Shown: positions 49,820-58,944 of the stretch, piece after piece | Layout: the number at the start of each line of letters is the position of its first letter | Position numbering within the stretch: the stretch's first letter is position 1 | DNA from: Tetramitus jugosus | Lineage: Eukaryota > Heterolobosea > Eutetramitea > Acrasida > Vahlkampfiidae | Reading direction: 5' to 3' | Assembly: GCA_937625935.1 (NCBI GenBank) | Contig: OW569348.1 | Location: forward strand, 1-64,000 | DNA length: 64,000 nt | The notes under the pieces: model-generated | Databases searched by the model: none | What the model was told of the DNA's origin: nothing | What the model saw: only the letters and a program-made list of their open reading frames with translations | Translations under genes and position numbers: made by a program

Positions 49820-52800
49820 ATGACTAAGGATCCATCATCTCAACAACAACAACAACAACAAGAAAAACTAAAGAGAGAATGGCTTCATGGTCAAGTCACT
49901 CCCAAACGAATTCAAAATATTCTCTCAAAGATCAATGATGAGTCATGGGTCATTGATCAGTGCATTCACAGGACTGCCATCGACTCTCAATCCATGAGAG
50001 ATTTAATACAACATGGTATCTTTCTGATTGACGATCGTCATTCAACCATTATTCAAGACTTGAAAACAAGGCTCAAAAACAACAATAATAAAAAGAAGCA
50101 AAAAGAAGAAACAATTGTTGATGTGAGTGAGAAGCAATGGCAACTCATGAACAAGAGACAACAATTGTACATATTGAAGAGTCGATTGGACACGTACATG
50201 GAGATGAGAGAGGACAATGCGTTCATTGAACCAGAGTTTGTCCAGTTGAGAGACGCGCATTTGGTTCAGTATGCAAAGGAAAAGGCGTTGAATAGGGAGT
50301 TTCATGCGTTGACTGCCATTCTCATGAATCATTTGAGTGATCAATTCAAACAACCATTTATGATTTCTCAGAGTGAAGCACTGGATATTTTGAGTTGTGT
50401 TCCTGGGACGACAAGCCCTGATTTGTACAGTCATTTATTGCCATTGATTGTCAGTGGAGAAGATGGCAATGATGATGAAGGAAGAGTAGTGTTTTTTGAT
50501 GAAGAGTTTTCAGATGATTGTGGTGGTGGTAGTGGGAATTGGGGCCGAACGAGTGATGATTCGATCGTGTATGACTATGATTGGAGTGATAGCTCCGAGA
50601 TCAACAATCAAGGTGAAAATAAGGTGACAATGTTTGCAAAGTGTGTACGATTAACAGAGCAACAAGTGCGCGATTGGTACAAGACGAGAGCGATTCAAAT
50701 TGAAGAACAATGCGGTTTCGCAGACAACTCGCTACGGTTGATTGATATTGCGATGCGAGACAAGGGAGTGTCTGGATTGGAAGACTTTAGAACAACCATG
50801 TACTTTTTTAATGTGATTGTGTACGAATGTGAAAATGATTGCATTACCTTGGACAGCTATTTGAATCAGTTGAGTGATTATGAAAAGTTTGTGATGTTGA
50901 TGCAAGTTGTTGAATATGTGCCGGACGATGAAACTTCTGCTGACCTGTTTGTGGATCATTTGAAGAGAGTTGGTTTGTTATTTATTGAGCAGAATGAGAC
51001 TGCTCGTAGACCGCTTCTCTATCAATTTATGCGTGAAAAATTGGCAAAGAACAATATGCAAATTATTGAAAAGATTGTCAAGCAGAGCAAGCAACATCAT
51101 GGAACCAAGAATCGAATCATCAAATCGGATCAGGATTTAATGAATGTGGCATTGGACTGTATTTATGCATCAAATCAAGCAGACGCATGGGACAGCTTGA
51201 TCAACGTGTTGGAAGAAGCAACAGAAGGTGTTGAATCGAACAGCAAACTACTAGCTTTACGACAATGTTTATTTGTTGGTGAAATCTTATGCAAATATGG
51301 TGAATATTTAAATGTGCGAGATGTGGAGTCCTTGCGATCGAATGCTTCGCAACTTGAAACTATTGTGAAGAAGCTGATTCAGAAAACAAAGAAAAATAAC
51401 TTTGAAAATGCTGATTTTGATGAATTGCTGGAAGATATACTCTTTTTGATCAAATTTTCGCCATCTATGTCAGTAGTTGACATCCTATCCATGTATCTCA
51501 TTTATAGATGTAATGCTGGATATTCCATACCGTTTGATGAGCTAACTGCATGTGATATGTTAAGTTACGAACAAATTGATGCCACACTTTATACGTTATT
51601 GGAAGCATTAATAAGCTGTTCAAAATCCCCTCGTGATAAATCGCTCAATCAAGCGAAGCAGTGTGTATCTTTGCATAAAAGGTTGATCAAATCTTTCAAA
51701 ACAAATGTTACGAGAGAGCGTCGATGGGAAATTGACGCAAATATATTGGAAGCCTACAATATTTTATTATCTCATTTCCCTAAAACTACGGAATTAGCGA
51801 AACTGAGAGAAATGCTTGATAAGGGACAAGAAGAGGAATTTGTTCAAACCATTTTGATGGAGAATCATAGTGAAAGAGCGTATACAAAGTTGAATAACTT
51901 GCTTCAAATTTCTAACCTAGTAGGTTTCAACTCGAAACATCATCAACTTGAAGTGAAGCGATTGGTAGCAGAGGTTGCTTTGAGAGAATCTGATTTTCCA
52001 TTTGCTCTCAATGTGGCTCAGTCATTGATGCAAAGCAATCACGCCTCATCATATAATTTAGCGCACCAACTCGCCACAAACAATGAAATTGAGATTACGA
52101 ACAGAGAAAGAAATAACCTTCTTCTGTTTGTTCTTGATCATTGCCCATGCGAGCTAATCACTGAAGTGATCGAAGTTCAGAGACAATTTGATGTTTCCAT
52201 CGATTTGGAACAAGAGGATATGGACACTCTTTCCATTGAAAACTCTTCCGAGTCTTCCATTTCGGTCACACATATGAGAGATGCTCTGTTACAAAGAAAT
52301 ACTCCCCTGTTTCTACTCTACGGCACTCACTTGGCTAGTCTCAGTCATATCGAGCACATTGACTCTTGCCTCCAATCAGTAGTGCAAGAGAACGAAGGAA
52401 GCATGGATCTGTTGGACATTGTGCGCGATATTAGCTGCCTGTTTAGTTTGCTCGTGCTACGCGAAGGTGCATCTTCTACCGATGAAATGCTGCTCGTAAA
52501 GAATTTAGTACAAATGACTGCGGATCAAATTATCGAACAAGTTATGCTCATGCAGGCAACGAATCAACCAATCGATGAAAGTCTAATGTCCAGACTAAAG
52601 TATTACAGCAATGTAATGCAGTCTCAAGCAAGTCGAGGCAATAAGCAAAAGATTAGAGAGCTACTTGAGAGTGGTGAGTCTGATGCCGCGTCCTTACTGT
52701 TAATCAATTTGCCTACGGACGAATTGCCATATTTTGCCGAACTAGCTATTTGTGATTCAGACTCGATCAGCTCTGACATGAGGTTGTTCCTGATCGATGA

Positions 52801-54349
52801 AGTATTGCGACTGCTTGCTCTCCATAATATTGACTATGAAACGAGCAAAATGCGGTATGAGAAATATCGATTGCACACAACGAAGCTTTTCCACCAAAGA
52901 CACGACACAGATCGCGATATTTGGATATCGTACATCAATGGATCGATTGATTTGATATCAGCGATCGCCCAGTCCATATTGTTGAACAATAGTGTTGATA
53001 CAATCAACAAAAGACTAAGCACTCTGAGAGAAGAATACACAAGAGCTTTCCAGGGTTCAGTCAGCAAAGATGCGCCTGTTGCCCTTCTAGAATTGAATCT
53101 AGCGAACGCAATATCTACAATTACACAAGAAGTCCTAAATGGACTTGACAATGTATCGGAGTCAATAGATATTGTTGAAGATGCCTTCCCGAGCGCACAT
53201 ATCGAAGATCATCATGTATCATGGCCTCCATCGAGCTGGATACAAGCAAAAAAGTGCTTGTGTATGATCCTATCTGCATCTGATGTCTCGGATGACAAAG
53301 AGTTGTTCGAGGTGCCTCTCGAGCTATGTGACAAATTTGGCTTGGATGAAGAAAAAGGACTTAATGCTCGAATTGTAGTGTTGAGAATCATCGAGAAGTT
53401 CAAGCCACTTACAACAATGGTGCGTTCACTTCTCCAACGATATGAAACATCGCAACATCTCCAAGAAGCATTTACCTCTCTGTCGCACTCATACTTGGTT
53501 GTCAATAGTACTTTGGATGAGCAGTGGAAATCTGATTTCGAGGAACTTTTAGCAAAAGCAGAAACAGAGAAGCAATTCGAGTGTTTATCTGCTATCATTA
53601 GAATTTGGAAGAAAGATGCTGATGAGGAAGCTCTAGCTCCTTTGCAATACTGCTTGAAGCTGCTCCTGCACGCAATTGTCAACAACAATCCAAATCTGCT
53701 TCTAGACATTTCAATCGAACATTTCAGCATTCTGACACTGGAGATTGATGAGTACATTTATAAGGAGTTACAAGAGGCCAAGTTGTCACTGCTTGCCTGT
53801 CGGTATGCCATTCAGTCATCTCACAAACCTGTTCAGGAGCAAGGATTACAATACGCAAAAACAAATCAAAGTCAGGTTGCTGAATGGTTAACAAGTGAAC
53901 ATAGGAACTATAATGACTTTGTTAACAATTGTATCATGAATGGCTATGCGATCTCTATTTCGGAGTCTCCTACCATCATTAGGCATATCCTTGACGGAAA
54001 AGTGCATTTCACTTCGGACGAGTGCGAGTGCCAATTCGTTGCGGAACTGTGCTTGCACTTCGCCAAAGAGAACATTGCTCCCTCCAAGCGATATTGTCTT
54101 CTCTATGCTGGTGAATATGTTGCCAGGAGAGTTTATGGAATACCACACACTCTCACAACTCTCTCCAATTGTATCATACTCATCAAGGACTACCTGAACT
54201 TGCAAGTTGTATGCATGAAAAGAAAGGAGAGTGATTTCAACACTCACAAATCACGCACATTTGCATACCACATTGACGAAGTGAAATTCTGCAGACAACT
54301 ATCACTAGCTGCTCTAAAGACATTGACTGCATCCATGAATCACCAATAA
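49820..54349 (+). CDS. Large helical protein, Sec39/NBAS-like
   Basis: A 1509-residue intronless frame from the ATG at 49820, starting with a Gln run (residues 8-15). It is almost entirely helical without membrane segments. The region around residues 300-390 (NSLRLIDIAMRDKGVSGLEDF and FFNVIVYEC..., LSDYEKFVMLMQ) resembles the Sec39 domain found in NBAS and yeast Sec39, a subunit of the Dsl1/NRZ tether for Golgi-to-ER vesicles. There is an acidic linker at about 215-265. It lacks the WD40 domain seen in animal NBAS. The assignment is a remembered resemblance and needs a profile search. The stop overlaps AATAAA. Confidence 0.55.
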   Translation: MTKDPSSQQQQQQQEKLKREWLHGQVTPKRIQNILSKINDESWVIDQCIHRTAIDSQSMRDLIQHGIFLIDDRHSTIIQDLKTRLKNNNNKKKQKEETIVDVSEKQWQLMNKRQQLYILKSRLDTYMEMREDNAFIEPEFVQLRDAHLVQYAKEKALNREFHALTAILMNHLSDQFKQPFMISQSEALDILSCVPGTTSPDLYSHLLPLIVSGEDGNDDEGRVVFFDEEFSDDCGGGSGNWGRTSDDSIVYDYDWSDSSEINNQGENKVTMFAKCVRLTEQQVRDWYKTRAIQIEEQCGFADNSLRLIDIAMRDKGVSGLEDFRTTMYFFNVIVYECENDCITLDSYLNQLSDYEKFVMLMQVVEYVPDDETSADLFVDHLKRVGLLFIEQNETARRPLLYQFMREKLAKNNMQIIEKIVKQSKQHHGTKNRIIKSDQDLMNVALDCIYASNQADAWDSLINVLEEATEGVESNSKLLALRQCLFVGEILCKYGEYLNVRDVESLRSNASQLETIVKKLIQKTKKNNFENADFDELLEDILFLIKFSPSMSVVDILSMYLIYRCNAGYSIPFDELTACDMLSYEQIDATLYTLLEALISCSKSPRDKSLNQAKQCVSLHKRLIKSFKTNVTRERRWEIDANILEAYNILLSHFPKTTELAKLREMLDKGQEEEFVQTILMENHSERAYTKLNNLLQISNLVGFNSKHHQLEVKRLVAEVALRESDFPFALNVAQSLMQSNHASSYNLAHQLATNNEIEITNRERNNLLLFVLDHCPCELITEVIEVQRQFDVSIDLEQEDMDTLSIENSSESSISVTHMRDALLQRNTPLFLLYGTHLASLSHIEHIDSCLQSVVQENEGSMDLLDIVRDISCLFSLLVLREGASSTDEMLLVKNLVQMTADQIIEQVMLMQATNQPIDESLMSRLKYYSNVMQSQASRGNKQKIRELLESGESDAASLLLINLPTDELPYFAELAICDSDSISSDMRLFLIDEVLRLLALHNIDYETSKMRYEKYRLHTTKLFHQRHDTDRDIWISYINGSIDLISAIAQSILLNNSVDTINKRLSTLREEYTRAFQGSVSKDAPVALLELNLANAISTITQEVLNGLDNVSESIDIVEDAFPSAHIEDHHVSWPPSSWIQAKKCLCMILSASDVSDDKELFEVPLELCDKFGLDEEKGLNARIVVLRIIEKFKPLTTMVRSLLQRYETSQHLQEAFTSLSHSYLVVNSTLDEQWKSDFEELLAKAETEKQFECLSAIIRIWKKDADEEALAPLQYCLKLLLHAIVNNNPNLLLDISIEHFSILTLEIDEYIYKELQEAKLSLLACRYAIQSSHKPVQEQGLQYAKTNQSQVAEWLTSEHRNYNDFVNNCIMNGYAISISESPTIIRHILDGKVHFTSDECECQFVAELCLHFAKENIAPSKRYCLLYAGEYVARRVYGIPHTLTTLSNCIILIKDYLNLQVVCMKRKESDFNTHKSRTFAYHIDEVKFCRQLSLAALKTLTASMNHQ

Positions 54350-55149
54350 AAACAAGTGTTTGTCTAAAAGAAATCATACCCAGTCAACATTCTGCTAAGA
54401 GAAGACCAAATTCTTGACTTGAACCAGAACTTGCCATCCAGATTAAAATTTTCCTGCTGGCTGACGAATGTCAATGTCAGAAAATCTTCGGAATAACCCC
54501 AAAAAATAGCTCAGACCCGCAAACCATATCCCCCTGCGCGTAAAGCCCAACGAACAATCCTCGCTTTCGCTGTCCGTGAAAAAAACAGCCAAAGCTCTTT
54601 TTTCAATCATCACCTCCAACATCTATCATCTTCAATCCCAAATTTCATATCACCCCACTTCACCACAACAACCTTCTTCTCTCCACAATCAAACTGTGTG
54701 TCATCGAGTCGTCATTCATTCTTCATTCAACCGAAAAAGCTCTCCCTCATTAGATACACCACAAAACAAGTTTTTTTTTTGAACTTTTTCGCGTCGCAAG
54801 CAAACAGCAAAAAACAAAGCAAAACTAAATTATTTCTTTCAGAAACCAGAAATTGTGTGAGAGAGCATCCAACCAGACAAACCCAACATCATCATCATCA
54901 ACAGAATTACTCTCACAAACAGAGTCACACTCAACACACAACAACAAAAAAAAACACGTGTGCGTTCACCTAGAGAGAGAAATACACGCACATCCAATCA
55001 CCAACAACAACAACAACAATATTTCCCATTTTATAAATAACTTATGGCACCTGTTTGAACAACACGACCAACAACAAACGACATACAACAACAAATAATA
55101 ACAAATAATAATAACAAATAATAATAACACAATTTCAAACAAACAAAGA
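54350..55149. other. Intergenic region with simple repeats
   Basis: This is 800 bases between the Sec39/NBAS-like gene and Rheb. The second half is A/C-rich and, from about 55060 to 55140, contains repeated AATAATAAC and CAACAA units running into the Rheb start. No gene seen; probably the Rheb 5' leader. Confidence 0.5.
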
Positions 55150-55809
55150 ATGAATAATAACCACTCAACAACAACAACAACAACAACAACAAATAATAAT
55201 AACAATGTCTCAACAACAAATAACAACTCTTCAAATATTGTACATGGAAAAGAACGTAGAATTCTAGTCATTGGTTCTCGTTCAGTCGGAAAAACTGCAC
55301 TCACCATTCAATTCACCGAAGAACGGTACATTGACGATTATCATCCAACAATTGAGAGCACACACAAGAGATCATTCAAGCACAGAAACAAGGCATTTAC
55401 AGCAACCATTGTAGATACAGCAGGACAAGATGATTTAACCATTTTTCAACCCAGACACTCTATTGGTATTGATGGTTATGTTCTCGTGTACAGTATAACG
55501 AATCGAACCAGTTTCAAGAGAATTCGAGTGTTGAATGACAAGATTTTGAATGCGACGGCCAATGAAAAAATTCCGAGAATTATTGTCGGAGCAAAATGTG
55601 ATTTGGAGTCGCAACGAAAGGTCAAACTGGAGGAGGGTCAAGAGTTGGCACAAGAGTTGGGATGTCGGTATGTCGAGTGCAGTGCAAAGACCAATGTTCA
55701 TGTCTCGGATGTGTTTCATGTGTTGTTGGATCAGATTGAAGGCACGGAAGGATTGCCCATGGATGGACAGGGCAATCCTTCTAAGCCGGGTAGTTGTATC
55801 GTTCAATAA
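55150..55809 (+). CDS. RHEB: Rheb-like small GTPase
   Basis: A 219-residue frame. After a Thr/Asn-rich leader (about 35 residues) comes VIGSRSVGKTALTIQF, where Arg occupies the position of Ras Gly12, a Rheb hallmark. Next are YHPTIEST (switch I), DTAGQDD (switch II), VGAKCDLESQR (here AKCD in place of NKxD) and YVECSAK. It ends CIVQ, a CaaX box for farnesylation or geranylgeranylation. Rheb-GTP activates TORC1 on endomembranes. The Thr/Asn leader is not in animal Rheb. The AKCD change may affect guanine specificity. Confidence 0.88.
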   Translation: MNNNHSTTTTTTTTNNNNNVSTTNNNSSNIVHGKERRILVIGSRSVGKTALTIQFTEERYIDDYHPTIESTHKRSFKHRNKAFTATIVDTAGQDDLTIFQPRHSIGIDGYVLVYSITNRTSFKRIRVLNDKILNATANEKIPRIIVGAKCDLESQRKVKLEEGQELAQELGCRYVECSAKTNVHVSDVFHVLLDQIEGTEGLPMDGQGNPSKPGSCIVQ

Positions 55810-56141
55810 TAACGTGCTACTGCTGCTGCTGCTGATTGATAGTTGTGCAGAATCAGACAACCCCCTACCTACCTTGATCCACATCATCACCATTACTTTT
55901 CCTTCGTACAGCAACCTTTTAACTCATCAGAATCATAAGAATACTAATACTAATAATAATAATATATGACGACTATAATGCAAAGATTGCATTCTTGTCA
56001 AAAAGTAAAACCCAACCCAGACGCATCTCAAACGATGCAAATTATGTGTATAAATGTGAATGACAATCTCATCCACCCAATCCCCCTATAGATAAAACAA
56101 CAACAATAACCTATTGTTTGAAACAGCTTCTCTATTTACTT
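55810..56141. other. Intergenic region, Rheb and DDX47
   Basis: This is 332 bases between convergent genes, with short TAATAATA repeats at about 55945-55970. No gene is seen. Confidence 0.5.
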
Positions 56142-57809
56142 TTAATTTTTCATCTTTTTTGGTTTTGGTTCGTTGGATTGATCCTTGCCCTTGGTCTTCC
56201 TCTTCTTCTTCTCTGACTTTCTCTTCTGACCCAGTGCTCGAATGGCAGTGTTGACAGCCACGTCTTCTTCATGATCGTCCACTGCAGAGTTCTCCAGTCC
56301 CTTCTCCACATCACTGACTCTCTTCTTTGCCATCTCGAGTGCCTGTGACACCGTATTTGTCAGAATCATCACGTCATCCTTGACTGTTGGGCACAACTCC
56401 ATCTTCTTCTCAACCAACTCTTCAATCTTCTGCAAGTACTCCACATCGTACTGTGTGCAGAATGTAATGGCACCACCAGACTTTCCAATACGTGCTGTTC
56501 TTCCCACACGATGCACATACTCCTTTGGACTGACTGGAATATCAAAATTAATGACCAGCTCGACCATTGGAATATCGAGACCTCTGCTCGCCACATCTGT
56601 AGCAATCAGAATAGGTCGATCACCACTGACAAACCTTCTCAAACAATGTGTTCGATCAGTGTCTTGCATGTGACCAGAGAGTGGAATCACGGGGAACTTG
56701 AGAGCTCTGAGCATGACACTCAGAACGAGGCACGTGACGTTTTGCGCGCAAAAGACGAGCACTCGTTTTCCCGCATTTTCATTCAGTAGATACGCAAGAT
56801 ACATTTCCTTGAATTTCTCCGGTATGAACAAATACTGTTGATTGAGTGTGGCAACAGTGGCATACTTGTTGCTTGAGATTTGAACCTTGACAGGGTCCTT
56901 GAGCTGAGCCTTCTCCAGTTTCTCCACCTTTTTGGTCATGGTGGCACTGAAGAGATAGGTGCGTCGAGTCTTGCTGCTACAAGCGGCAAAAATGAGCTGC
57001 AAATCAGTCTCAAACTCAGCACCAAGCATCTTATCAGCTTCATCCAACACAAGGAATTGTGTATTGTGGAGCTTGAAGCCCTTTGTGTTTCTCAAGTGCT
57101 CAGACACTCTTCCTGGTGTTCCCACCACTACATCCGCCTTTTTTGAAAGCTGTAGTTGCTGAACCGCCAATTTTGTTGTTTCACCTCCGCCTCCGACAAG
57201 TAACACCGACGATACTCCGATCTCTGAACCAATGGCCTTGACGTGTTGATGAATTTGAGTGGCGAGTTCTCTGGTGGGTGCCAAAATAAGTGCATTGAAA
57301 GGTGCGTTGCCCTGTCCAGTCTTTGCACGAACAATCAAATGATGCAAAACAGGTATCACAAAAGCAGCTGTTTTACCGGAGCCTGTCTCAGCAATACCAA
57401 TGATATCATTGCCCTGAATAGCAATAGGAATTGCTTCGGATTGGATCTTGGTTGGATTGGTGTAACCGAGCTTTGTGCATGTCTCGCACAACAATGGATC
57501 AAGTCCCAATGACTCAAATGTGGCACTCGTGTCAATCACATTGTTTGTTGGTTGTTGTTGTTCTTTTTGTTCGTTGTTGGCTTTTGAGTCATTGACCGTG
57601 GATTCCTTTTGTTGTTCTTGTTGTTGCTGTTGTTGTTGTTTTTGTTGTTCAAATTTGAATGACTTTTTGACGGTTTGTTGAGCAGGTTCACTGCTGCTCT
57701 TTGCTTTAGTTATTGTTTTAGTTGTTGTTGTTGGTGGTGGTGGTGCATTTTTGGTGTTGTTCCTCTTATCAGTTGAAACAGCACTCTTCTTATTGCCACT
57801 CTTCTTCAT
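56142..57809 (-). CDS. DDX47: DEAD-box RNA helicase, DDX47/Rrp3-like
   Basis: A 555-residue frame from the ATG at 57809. The first 90 residues are basic and Gln/Thr-rich. The core has FESLGLDPLLCETC and NPTKIQSEAIP (Q motif), AETGSGKTAAF (Walker A), VLDEADKML (DEAD), LFSATMTKK and HRVGRTARIGK. The wording of the Q motif and LGL...C matches DDX47/Rrp3, which acts in nucleolar 18S rRNA processing. The C terminus is Lys-rich (KRKSEKKKRKTKGK), a likely nuclear/nucleolar targeting tail. It is divergent from the H2B gene. Confidence 0.9.
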   Translation of the reverse strand: MKKSGNKKSAVSTDKRNNTKNAPPPPTTTTKTITKAKSSSEPAQQTVKKSFKFEQQKQQQQQQQEQQKESTVNDSKANNEQKEQQQPTNNVIDTSATFESLGLDPLLCETCTKLGYTNPTKIQSEAIPIAIQGNDIIGIAETGSGKTAAFVIPVLHHLIVRAKTGQGNAPFNALILAPTRELATQIHQHVKAIGSEIGVSSVLLVGGGGETTKLAVQQLQLSKKADVVVGTPGRVSEHLRNTKGFKLHNTQFLVLDEADKMLGAEFETDLQLIFAACSSKTRRTYLFSATMTKKVEKLEKAQLKDPVKVQISSNKYATVATLNQQYLFIPEKFKEMYLAYLLNENAGKRVLVFCAQNVTCLVLSVMLRALKFPVIPLSGHMQDTDRTHCLRRFVSGDRPILIATDVASRGLDIPMVELVINFDIPVSPKEYVHRVGRTARIGKSGGAITFCTQYDVEYLQKIEELVEKKMELCPTVKDDVMILTNTVSQALEMAKKRVSDVEKGLENSAVDDHEEDVAVNTAIRALGQKRKSEKKKRKTKGKDQSNEPKPKKMKN

Positions 57810-58159
57810 TTCCTTGATGTTTGTTTGTGTGAATGTTGTTGAAGCTCAACATGAAGAATTCATTTCCCCTCCACTGCTCAATGATTTCAGTGAAGGTCAG
57901 TCGGACCCTATATGTCGGGTAATCGGTTTATTCGTTGCAAAATCCTGTTTTTGACAAAATCCAGAAATTTTTTCTATGATTGAACTTTCATCCAAAATTC
58001 TGTTACAGAGCAAACACCGTTGCACTCCATGAGCCAATTTTTGATTTAAAAATTCTTGGAGCAATGGCCAAGCTCTGATCCACCACAACAACAAAACAAC
58101 TCAAGTTATCAAACCAAAAACTTACTACCCCAAGTAAATCAACAACAACTACATTAACA
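57810..58159. promoter_or_regulatory. Divergent promoter, DDX47 and histone H2B
   Basis: This is 350 bp between divergent start codons. No clear TATA box. The H2B side ends in an A/C-rich leader. A shared promoter is inferred only from layout. Confidence 0.4.
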
Positions 58160-58615
58160 ATGGCCACCGACAAGAAGACTACTGAAAAGAAGAGCAAGGC
58201 AGCTGAGACCAAATCCAAGGAAGCAGGTGAGAAGAAGACTGCAAAGAGAGCAACCAAGAAGGACGCTGGTGAAGGTGAAGAAGGTGAGGGTGAGAAGAAG
58301 AGCAAGAAAAAGAAGAGACACGAATCCTACTCTACTTACATCTACAAGGTCTTGAGACAAGTTCACCAAGACATTGGTATCTCCAACAAGGCTATGGCTA
58401 TCATGAACTCTTTCATCAATGATATCTTTGAGAGAATTGCAGCTGAAGCAGCCAACTTGTGCAGAGTCAACAACGTCAAGACTTTGACTTCCCGAGAAAT
58501 CCAAACTGCTGTTAGATTGATCTTGCCTGGTGAGTTGGCCAAGCACGCTGTTTCTGAGGGAACCAAGGCTGTGACCAAGTACAACCAATCTGCCGGTAAG
58601 CCAGAGAAGAAGTAA
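58160..58615 (+). CDS. H2B: Histone H2B
   Basis: A 151-residue frame. The tail (about 55 residues) is Lys-rich with an unusual GEGEEGEGE acidic run. The fold region has [76 protein letters not shown], which is canonical H2B. It partners H2A in the nucleosome. It is intronless. No histone stem-loop was searched for in detail. Confidence 0.97.
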   Translation: MATDKKTTEKKSKAAETKSKEAGEKKTAKRATKKDAGEGEEGEGEKKSKKKKRHESYSTYIYKVLRQVHQDIGISNKAMAIMNSFINDIFERIAAEAANLCRVNNVKTLTSREIQTAVRLILPGELAKHAVSEGTKAVTKYNQSAGKPEKK

Positions 58616-58944
58616 ATCTACTCTTGCTCTCAATTGCCCCCCAAACTAAGCCCATCTAGTGTGGCAGTGTGGTGCTAATTGGACACTTGCTGATCACACA
58701 AGGTGCTGTTCCACCATTCAACATTCCCCCCCTTTCAATAAGCGTATTTGGTGTTGCTTGTTCCTATATTCCATTGGGTCAATGTAACCTTTACACCTGT
58801 ACAAAAGCACAAACTTCCAACAATTTGCGAAATCCTAAACTGTAATAAAGAGAGTTTTGAAAATTATTTAACATCGATCACTTCTAATACTTTTTGATCA
58901 CCCACCACCTGTTTGCGCTTACTTCTTCTCCGACATCAAAAACA
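58616..58944. other. Intergenic region, H2B and FERRY3
   Basis: This is about 330 bases. It includes the H2B 3' region and the leader of the next gene. The frame is open before the FERRY3 ATG at 58945, but without an ATG. No other gene is seen. Confidence 0.5.

Noticed and set aside
50042-50434. Minus-strand frame of 130 codons within the Sec39/NBAS-like gene
   Set aside because: It is a shadow of a long, coherent plus-strand frame.
58003-58633. Long minus-strand frames opposite H2B
   Set aside because: They mirror the histone codons; the plus-strand protein is canonical H2B.
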